Source of the DNA: Maea johnstoni
Taxonomy: Eukaryota > Annelida > Polychaeta > Spionida > Magelonidae
NCBI GenBank assembly: GCA_963942565.1
Contig: OZ012685.1
Location: 21,291,175-21,355,174, forward strand
Length of the DNA: 64,000 nucleotides
Direction of reading: 5' to 3'
This document shows, one piece after another, positions 56,395 through 64,000 of this stretch. Under the pieces are notes generated by a model. It saw only the letters and a list, made by a program, of their open reading frames with translations, ran no database searches and was not told the origin of the DNA. Numbering within the stretch: position 1 is the stretch's first letter; every line of letters starts with the position of its first letter. The position numbers and the translations under genes are program-made.

Positions 56395-57085
56395 AATGGA
56401 ATCAGGGCAAAGAAAAGTCACCGGGCTTCCATTCTCCTGTACAAACAATTGAACCCAGAGAGAAAAAACAGGCAAAGGGATTAAAAGCAATTCTACCATA
56501 GAACCACTTACTACCTGCTTGGCAAAGAAAAGTCACCGGGCTTCCATACTCCAGTACAAACAATTGAACCTACTGAGAGATTAAAAACAGGCAAAGGGAT
56601 TAAAAGCAATTCTACTGTAGAACCACTTACTACCTGCTTTAGTAATTCCATTGCCTGTAACCATAATTGAGGAAAAACCTCGCTGCGCTTCAATCTCACC
56701 ACTTACTACCTGCTTTAAGTAATTTCCTTGACTGTAGCTATAAATGAGGAAACACCTTGCCGTTTCCATCATACCACTTACTACCTGCTGTAAGTAATTT
56801 CCTTGACTGTAGCTATAAATGAGGAAACACCTTGCCGTTTCCATCATACCACTTACTACCTGCTTAAGTAATGTCCTTGACTCTAGCTATAAATGAGGAA
56901 ACACCTTGCCATTTCCATCATACCACTTACTACCTGCTTAAGTAATTCTGTTGCCAGTAATCATAACTGAAGAATCATCTTGCCATTTGCATCATACCAC
57001 TTACATCCTGCTTAAGTAATTCTCTTGCCTGTAACCATAATATAGGAAACACCTTGCCATTTCTATCGTACCACTTACCTTCTGC
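56395..57085. repeat. Two linked tandem arrays: ~117 bp (x2) and 74-75 bp (x6)
   Basis: GGCAAAGAAAAGTCACCGGG to CATAGAACCACTTACTACCT is duplicated (56405 and 56520 blocks). The end of that unit, ACCACTTACTACCTGCTT, then recurs at 74-75-bp spacing (56701, 56776, 56851, 56925, 56999, 57073) with CTATAAATGAGGAAACACCT. Confidence 0.93.
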
Positions 57086-57485
57086 TTTCACAATTCTTCA
57101 TTAACGCTTATGCACCCTCTTTTCTTACCTCCATTCTGTTAGAACCACCTATTTCCTGCTTATGCAGCCTCCTTGTTTACCTCCATTCCATTAGAACCAC
57201 ATATTTCCTGCTTATACTGCCTCCTTGCTTACCTCCTTTCTGTTAGAACCACCTATTTCCTGCTTATACTGCCTCCTTGCTTACCTCCTTTCTGTTAGAA
57301 CCACCTATTTCCTGCTTATACTGCCTCCTTGCTTACCTCCTTTCTGTTAGAACCACCTATTTCCTGCTTATACTGCCTCCTTGCTTACCTCCTTTCTGTT
57401 AGAACCAATTTCCTGCTTATATTGCCTCCTTGCTTACCATCATTTAGGGAGAACCACCTATTTCCTGCTTATATCCTGCTTTTCT
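57086..57485. repeat. Minisatellite, 52-bp unit, about 7 copies
   Basis: TTAGAACCACCTATTTCCTG, CTTATACTGCCTCCTTGCTT and ACCTCCTTTCTG repeat with 52-bp period. It shares the ACCAC...CCTGCTT word with the array to its left, suggesting common origin. Confidence 0.93.
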
Positions 57486-57489
57486 AGCA

Positions 57490-58250
57490 CCATGTGGAGT
57501 TTTTTTTTCCGTGAAGCTGAGGCAGCCTCATCCCTCCTTTGTTTTTCCTACTCACAGTAAGTGGTAATTTATGCCACTGTCATCCACGTTCACTAAATAA
57601 GTAATGAGGATTTATTGCTTGCCAATTTGTATTCTTTTATTATCAAATATTAATTTTGATTGATGTTGATTAATACTGAGTGCTTCCGTCTGTACGACTT
57701 TTTGAACAGTTGGTATCATTTTTCACGATATTTTTGCATGGTGCGGCTTTCAAGTGATGTCGTGCCGGAAGATGAATGGGCGGGGAGGCTGGGTAAATAG
57801 CGCGCGATGAAGATATGTTGGTTTGGTTAACAGATTTCCAGCCGAGTATTATTGGCAGAGTTATTGAGCTCCATATCTCCGCCATTCTAATGAGCGCTTG
57901 ATTGACATCGTCAAACAGGCCCGGGCCGGAATCCCCGTGCTTCTGCGGGGCCCGCCGTGTGTGCGGCTTCGAAAAAACACAAGATCAAAGCCCATCATGG
58001 GCCGATTGAGTGAGCGTAAGCCCCCGTCCGTGGTAACTGAAGACTTGACATCCCTTTCACTCGCACTCGTGAAGTTGCCCGCGTGTTTGTTTCCACAAAT
58101 TGAAACACATTTCATGCTCAGCCCTCACTCAGCCCGCTATGACTTAATCTAACCAGATGTCAGGATGCAGGAATTCATAGGAGTTAAACCAGGGGGAAGA
58201 AATAGAGAATGAGGAGGACTGTGCATTTCGTTTATTCCCTTCTTTTTCCC
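57490..58250. other. Long complex island
   Basis: CpG-rich unique DNA, densest at 57700-58110. Homeodomain-like TTAATTTTGATTGATG at 57648. Frames of 71-84 codons on both strands lack support. Candidate cis-regulatory region. Confidence 0.4.
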
Positions 58251-58284
58251 GCCTCATTGATGTTTTATCATGACTAGCCGATCG

Positions 58285-58525
58285 GTAATTGTGTAGGATA
58301 CCCAGGATAAACTACTGACTAACCACATATAATCCTAAATATTTGGATTTGGGATTTTGTTTATTGTCACTTTTTTGCTATATTAAGGACAAACTTTCAC
58401 TAGCCAGGATACTCAGGATAAACCGCTGACTAACCCCAATAACCTTAAGGATTCGGATTTTGAAATTTGCTTATTGTCACTTTTTTGGCCATATAAAGGA
58501 CAAACTTTGACTAGCCAGGAAATGG
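58285..58525. repeat. ~118-bp tandem duplication
   Basis: CCAGGATAAACTACTGACTA to TTATTGTCACTTTTTTGCTA and AGGACAAACTTTCACTAGCC is repeated with small changes from 58405. Confidence 0.88.
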
Positions 58526-58784
58526 TGAAGGGAACCAGAGTCATCGCGGGCAACCACTGCCTATAAACTCTAGATGATGCAAATTTCTTACTTGTATGAC
58601 TCAGACTATGATACCCTTTCGAGACCTTTGGCAGTGGCGAAAGACAGCAAGGGTTAAAAGCACTAACAACTAGGCTATCAGGGTAGCCCTTGGAGGAGGA
58701 GGAGTGGAAGGAAGAAGGATATTGGAATAATACCAAATCTTTATTGCAAACTGGAGATAGGGAACATTCTGTTGGATGCTCGAG

Positions 58785-58997
58785 GCATTCCCATTCATAC
58801 CTGTAGCAGCCAAAACCGCCTGAAAAATTAGGTGATATCTCTCTAACAAAAGGAATACATAGAAAATATTTGAAGTAGAATTGTTCATCAGAACTCTATC
58901 TACACTACAAATATTTTGTGAATTTATTCTTAAATCCAAAGTATGGTAGGTACAGACAACACTGGTAAAGTAGACCTTTAGGCATGAATGGATTAAA
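58785..58997 (+). mobile_element. TTAA-type MITE, family B
   Basis: Left CCCATTCATACCTGTAGCAG, interior CCAAAACCGCCTGAAAAATT and AAATATTTTGTGAATTTATT, right TTAGGCATGAATGGATTAA. Confidence 0.7.
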
Positions 58998-59490
58998 TTT
59001 TAGGGTACCCAATAGGCCTGAATTGGACCAGTGATAGATTTATTCCATGTGGTATTCATGGTAAAAAGTTTTTTTATTGCCAGTTGGAAATAGAGTACTT
59101 TATGTTGGATGCTTAAGGCATGAATGGGTTAAAGGATAGGGCATCCGATAAGGCTGAGTTGGACCAGTGATGGCTTTATTGCATGTGGTATGTTTGTCAA
59201 AAAGGGGTCTTTATTGCCAGTTGGAAATAGGGGACTTTTTGTTAGATGCTGAAGGCATTAATGGGTTAAAGTATAGGGTAACCGATAAGGCTAAGGTGGA
59301 CCAGTGATAGGTAGGCTGCCTGATGGAGATAGGGTACTTTTTGTTAGATGCTGAAGGCATGAATGGGTTAAAGGATAGGGCACCCGATAAGGCTGAGGTG
59401 GGCCAGTGATAGCTTTATTGCATGTGGTATGCGTGTCAAAAAGGGGTCTTTATTGCCAGTCAGGTGGCTGTACAACAAGGGTTTATTTAT
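58985..59490. repeat. Tandem array capturing the right end of a B-type MITE
   Basis: Units of 103-137 bp contain GGCATGAATGGGTTAAAGGA (the B right end), TAGGGCACCCGATAAGGCTG, GGACCAGTGATAGCTTTATT, GCATGTGGTATGCGTGTC and GTTGGAAATAGGGTACTTTT. GGACCAGTGAT or its variant starts at 59025, 59161, 59298 and 59401. Confidence 0.82.
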
Positions 59491-60110
59491 TGCATGCCAT
59501 ACGAGGATCGGGTACATGGGCGCTATGATGATTTTATTGCATGCATTATACAATGAGGGGGGCAGGAGGTCTTTATTGCCGCTGGGTGATGGAGGAGGAA
59601 TGGCGGGAATGTGATAGCTTTGTTGCCCATCTTCACAGAGAGAGGGGTTGTTCTACAGCCTCACCCCGTCAGGATGTAACACCCAGGATATGTTTATTAC
59701 CGAGTGAATGATGGCTTCGTTTGTCTTTAAGGGGCTGGTTAGGAGGGGGGGGGGGGGGGGGGGGGTGATTGTCCTGTGGTGTAAACTTACCAGAACAGCT
59801 GCTGATTGACCCATTCAGTCTCTGTGGCGGCCTAAAATATACTACTGACCAAAGCATATTCAGGGAATTCTTTTGGAAATGGGCATTACTCAAAACTAAA
59901 CCTAGGAACCCTCTTCTGATATTTTTCCATGTAACTTTTGAATTCGCCATAGACAAATTTTTGAATTTGTTTGTAATATTTCTTTGCCATTTCAGGCTAA
60001 GTCAAACTTAAGTTGTTGACTGGATTTGTATTAACATATCTGGACCAAAAGCTTTTTTTTATATATATATATTTTTTTAAAGGGTTTGCCATCCTTCGGG
60101 TGGCTCAGAC
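59491..60110. other. Mixed spacer with long poly-G run
   Basis: About 20 G at 59747-59766; TATAT tract at 60058-60071. A TTGACCCATTCAGTCTC word at 59806 may be a MITE end. No gene. Confidence 0.45.
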
Positions 60111-60130
60111 ATATAGAAGTAGTATAATTA

Positions 60131-60335
60131 TCATGAAATTGACACATTGTTTGGAGTGTGGACATCATGAAATTGACACATTGTTGTGAATATGGACATC
60201 ATGAAATTGACACATTGTTGAGAATGTGGGCATCATAAAATTGACACATTGTTGAGAATGTGGGCATCATAAAATTGACACATTGTTAAGAATGTGGACA
60301 TCATGAAATTGACACATTGTTGTGGTTGATAGGAA
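60131..60335. repeat. Minisatellite, 34-bp unit, 6 copies
   Basis: TCATGAAATTGACACATTGT recurs at exactly 34-bp spacing (60131, 60165, 60199, 60233, 60267, 60301). Confidence 0.97.
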
Positions 60336-60339
60336 TGTA

Positions 60340-60720
60340 AATCATGATCGCAGGTATTCATCACGCTGCTGCTGCCTGCTAATGACAGTGCAGGTAGTGG
60401 ATGATGTGACAGTCTATTACCTGCCCAGTGATGAACAGCCTCGCTCAGCCTTATGACAGGTATGACAGATGCCTACAGACACGGGGCTGACATCGCTCGC
60501 CGCCCGGTGACAGGCCGCAAAAACTCGCTGATGGACGAGATGTGAGAAGAATCCGTCTGCAGCTGGGGCCTCGCTGCCGAGCCACCCTAGGGGGTTCTGA
60601 GAACTCCCACCAGGGGGCAGTCCTGACAGGTAGACAGGCTGGAGATGCTACGCTTAATTAACTTCTCTGCTTACAATCAACGGTTTCCAAGATTTCCAGT
60701 AAGAAACGCGAGATCCTGAA
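60340..60720. other. GC-richer complex island
   Basis: Unique. CAGGTAGTGGATGATGTGAC, then AGTCTATTACCTG, gives another facing CAGGTA/TACCTG pair (60391-60423). Candidate regulatory DNA. Confidence 0.37.
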
Positions 60721-60996
60721 AACTGTCTTATCACATTATTTATGTTTCTTTCGTTTTGTTTCTTTGGGAAAATGTAAAGGGGGGCTGGATAGTTGCATGC
60801 TTAACAAAATTGATGTGTTCTATTTTTTCAACTTTAATTCTGAATGTATAGCACATCCTCACTGAATTTGTAAAATGAGACAATCATAACAGTGTTTTCA
60901 ATATATTATACAGTGGAAGGTCAAATGATTTTGAGTCTCTCAAGATGAAATCGATGTACCTAACAACCCTTCTCACGGTACACTGTAAATCATCAT

Positions 60997-60997
<1 letters not shown>
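60721..60997. other. AT-rich unique spacer
   Basis: Nothing recognised. Confidence 0.4.

Positions 60998-61086
<89 letters not shown>
60998..61086. repeat. (CT)n microsatellite
   Basis: About 85 bp of pure CT, followed by a short AGCAGC tract at 61117-61152. Confidence 0.97.
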
Positions 61087-61090
<4 letters not shown>

Positions 61091-61159
61091 TGTACAATGG
61101 GAAGAGGCGTAACAGAGCAGCAGTATCAGCAGGAGCAGCAGCAGCAGGAGCAGTGGTGT

Positions 61160-61500
61160 TTTTGGCAGTCAGGATAGTGGTAGGATGGAGTAGTAGCAGT
61201 AATAGTAGGTTTGAAGTGGTTTGACATGGTGCAGATGGCTGGTGGCAGGCCCCTGCTATGTACACAGGGCAGAGGGAGCTGTCAGCACCAACTCCTCTCC
61301 CCCATCACATGTCATCAGCCCAGTACATCAACCAGCACACAACATGGCCGCCCCCATTGACGCAACACCCTTCAATGTACACCTGGAACAGATAAGCCAC
61401 AACCCAGGCTAATCTGCTTTTCCTGAACAGCCATCTATACTCCTATCATTAACTTAAACCCCAAGAGACAAAGAAACATGGACAGCTACCACATTTGATA
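61160..61500. other. Complex unique sequence
   Basis: GC-mixed, CA/CC-rich; no gene supported. Confidence 0.33.
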
Positions 61501-62190
61501 AAATGAGCAACCATTAAATCTGTGTACTCCTGAAAAGGACATCTGCGACACCTAATCAACTCTGCACTACTTGGAATATAGCCTAGTCCTAGGCCATAAA
61601 AATTTATCACTTCTTTAATAACTCACCTAATGTTTATATACCATTCTAAACTGTCTACCCATATTTAGTTCTATATTGGCTCACCAGGCGGCCAGCAAGG
61701 GTCTATGATTCTGACTGACCAGGGTGACCACCACTGGTGCCATCTATCAACAGCAACTAAAACTAACACCTAAATATGGAACAGAAGTTAGACCAGAACA
61801 GAGAAAAGCACAATATAAGTAAATCATAGACTAGGAGCTAGTCTACTTGGAATAGAGAGAGGTCTTACACCTAGACACCCAGTACTAACTTGAATGGAAA
61901 TCTATGACCTAGACAAATCTTGTGTACCTGTAATGGACGTCCACAACCTAGATGGCTCTGTACTTGCCACCTTGCCTAGACATACACCACATAGACAGCT
62001 AACTTTGCACCACCTGGAATTGATAGGTACCACCTAGATAACTCTACTCTGCTTGGAATAGACATCTACCATCATGACAATTTGGACCCCCTGGAAAGGA
62101 CATCCACCATCTAGAAACATGCAGCACCTGAAATTTTATCCTCTGGACAACTTTCACTACCTGGAATGGACATCCATCACCCCAAAAACA
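61500..62190. repeat. Degenerate minisatellite, ~50-bp unit, split by family G insertion
   Basis: The words CTTGGAATAGACATC, TACCACCTAGACAACT and TGGAATGGACATCCA recur loosely about every 50 bp on both sides of the inserted element. Confidence 0.75.
61579..61845 (+). mobile_element. Family G MITE, complete (9-bp target duplication)
   Basis: 267 bp. The ends are inverted over about 20 bp (TAGCCTAGTCCTAGGCCATA left; TCATAGACTAGGAGCTAGTC then TA right), flanked by CTTGGAATA at 61570-61578 and 61846-61854. GGTGCCATCTAT inside is shared, inverted, with the 55445-55658 copy. Confidence 0.78.
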
Positions 62191-62194
62191 GCTC

Positions 62195-62330
62195 CTGTCC
62201 TTTAATAATATCAACAACAACAAGAAAACAAAAACAATAACAACAACAACAAATATGGCAAAATCAAAGACAATGATGATACTGACTAGCATTAATTTTA
62301 ATTTCTCCATGAAAGTTCCTTTAATAACTT
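62195..62330. other. AT-rich spacer with ACA repeats
   Basis: Short CAACAACAA tracts at 62208-62251. Confidence 0.5.
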
Positions 62331-62336
62331 AACCAT

Positions 62337-62379
62337 ATTATTATTATTATTATTATTTTTATCATTATTATTATTATTA

Positions 62380-62410
<31 letters not shown>

Positions 62411-62481
62411 CATATATGATGATAATAGTAATAGTAATAATAATAATAATGATAATAATAATAATAATGATAATAATAATG

Positions 62482-62512
<31 letters not shown>

Positions 62513-62682
62513 TAATAATGATGATAATAATAATAATACTACTACTACTAATAATAAAAATAATTATAATAATAATAATAATAATAATGATAATAATGAT
62601 AATAATAATAATAATAATAATAATGATAGTAATAATAATAATAATGATAATAATAGTAATAATAATAATAATAATAAATGAT
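62337..62682. repeat. (ATT)n-to-(AAT)n compound microsatellite
   Basis: ATT repeats to 62411, then AAT/GAT repeats to 62682, with a CTACTACTA insert at 62539-62549. Same inverted organisation as 49798-50310. Confidence 0.97.
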
Positions 62683-63000
62683 GTAGTTAGACTTGCGGCT
62701 GGTTTTTAGTATTACACAAAGAGAGTCTTGATAAGGCAGGACTGTTAGCCATTTATATCTGTCAAGGAAACCATCTGCTGTGGCTGCGGCTTCAGGTTTG
62801 TGAATTCTGGCCTCATTTCTCAATCAGATAGATGCATCATTCCACTCTCTCCTGGAGCCCAGTTTTTATCACAGGTAGTTGTGACGTGGATACCTTGGTG
62901 ACTCAAGGGGCTGTGTTGTGTGGTGACTTCATCATATATACATTTACATCATGTAAATGGACACATAAGGTATACATACACACATATTTGGTGAGGAGGG
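62683..63000. other. Unique spacer
   Basis: No gene or element recognised. Confidence 0.4.
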
Positions 63001-63007
63001 CCTTGAT

Positions 63008-63369
63008 CAGGGGTGTCCAAAAATTTTACTCCCGGAGCACAGTCAATATATCCTGGAGCACAGCAAATTTTGGTGACCGGGGGTTCGATAATAGCTACGA
63101 ATATTTCCCCTGGTGGCACTATTGTATTAACCTTAATTGCAATAGTTGAGATCAAGACCAATCAATAGACAGCTTTGCTGGGTCTTAACTACGCTCTGTA
63201 TCAAAAATTATTCAAGTGAAATATCTGATAGGTTCAATTTGTTATGTTCCGCGAAAAAATCTCAGTAAAACAGTGCTTTAGGTTTTTGGTTTGTCGCACA
63301 TTTTGAAACCCCTTGTCGCACCAGCCTTGTCGCACGCTGGTGCGACAATGCGACAGTTGGACACCCCTG
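63008..63369 (+). mobile_element. hAT-like MITE
   Basis: 362 bp with inverted ends CAGGGGTGTCCAA and TTGGACACCCCTG (13 bp perfect apart from one end position), the standard form of many hAT ends. Flanking CTTGAT (63002-63007 and 63370-63375) is a probable partly decayed 8-bp duplication. The right part has repeated GTGCGAC/GTCGCAC words (63290-63353), as subterminal transposase sites often do. No coding capacity. Confidence 0.8.
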
Positions 63370-63404
63370 CTTGATACATCACTAGTGTAGGGAAACTGGT
63401 AGAT

Positions 63405-63469
63405 ATAGTAATAGCAACAGTATCAGCGGCAGCAGTAGGCAGTAAAAGTAGAAGCAGTAGTAGTAGAAA

Positions 63470-63502
<33 letters not shown>

Positions 63503-63525
63503 CAGCAGCAGTAGTAGTGGTAGTA
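63405..63525. repeat. (AGT)n/(AGC)n microsatellite
   Basis: AGTAGTAGT with AGC variants; Tyr-rich minus-strand frame is an artefact. Confidence 0.94.
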
Positions 63526-63584
63526 GGGCAAGTCATGTGTTTCATACCATGCTTCTATGTTGTAGATACAAATCCCAAAACCAC

Positions 63585-63632
63585 CCCCATCCCCCCCCCC
63601 CCCCCCCCTCCCCTCACACACACACTCACACA
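63585..63632. repeat. Poly-C run and (CA)n
   Basis: About 20 C broken by T, followed by ACACACAC. Confidence 0.93.
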
Positions 63633-64000
63633 AATGTGGCTGAAGTTTTTCTCTCCCATTTCCCTCAGCACTCTGGTCTCCTCCTATTCAAACCTCCTTA
63701 CCCGCCATGATTTACACATCCACCACCCAATAGATATCTCATACACAACCTTTTTCAGTCAATCTAATACAAGCATGCGCTATTTTCACTGGAGACAGCT
63801 TGCTTTTATGCTGTGCCATGAATCACGCAGGGACGTTTTTCACACAAGTTAGTTGTTTGTGTAGACATCTTGATAGGGGTAAAAAGAGAGTTGGCCATTT
63901 CAGTGGATCACATTTCTATGTTTTAGGCATGTGGAGTTGTTTATTGTCCTGCCTTGGTTATCAGGGAAGTGATTCATGGAGGTGTATGCTAATGTAGTTA
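63633..64000. other. Unique spacer to window end
   Basis: No gene or element recognised. Confidence 0.4.

Overview
This window looks like animal nuclear DNA from a gene desert or very large introns. No complete protein-coding gene, rRNA or convincing tRNA gene is visible. There are no bacterial-style operons. Long open frames occur only inside simple or tandem repeats. The repeat types present (long AT, AG and AAT/GAT microsatellites, many minisatellites, dense short non-autonomous DNA transposons) suit a marine invertebrate. I cannot name the phylum from sequence alone; crustacean, mollusc and invertebrate deuterostome all remain possible.

Three components alternate through the window. (1) Compositionally complex, GC-richer islands of 0.2-1 kb recur every 2-4 kb (for example 2.2-2.65, 5.2-5.8, 7.0-7.35, 10.0-10.9, 12.6-13.2, 16.2-16.9, 17.1-17.8, 20.9-21.8, 22.5-23.0, 25.6-26.1, 28.1-28.7, 31.4-31.9, 33.7-34.1, 35.0-35.3, 37.2-37.6, 38.6-39.2, 42.1-42.5, 45.4-46.1, 46.6-47.6, 48.8-49.3, 50.4-50.9, 52.6-53.8, 57.5-58.2 and 60.3-60.7 kb). 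They resemble regulatory DNA: several hold paired CAGGTA/TACCTG motifs around TAATTA cores, TGATTGACAG Pbx/Meis-type sites, or a Sox-type palindrome. That they are conserved enhancers is an inference. (2) Short DNA transposons: three related TTAA-flanked families (called A, B and C here; A alone has at least 12 near-complete copies plus fragments), a PIF/Harbinger-like pair with 3-bp TTA/TAA target duplications, a hAT-like copy at 63.0 kb, a TAGCCT-ended family (G) with 9-bp target duplications, and a LINE 3' fragment at 51.4-51.7 kb. (3) Tandem repeats: about 20 minisatellite arrays with units from 34 to 137 bp, and long microsatellites.

The history is partly readable. Family A jumped into family B at least twice within one element (3.50-4.14 kb) and once more in a B cluster near 30.3 kb, so A was active later. 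Family G twice inserted into existing minisatellites (55.4 and 61.6 kb). Ends of TTAA-type elements were twice caught up and amplified in tandem arrays (24.2-24.8 and 58.8-59.5 kb). The most unusual single structure is a 46-bp GC-rich, spacer-free palindrome at 18.34 kb.

The only gene-like pieces are two possible internal exons with good splice-site contexts (4171-4237 and 12611-12744, + strand), both unrecognised and unproven.
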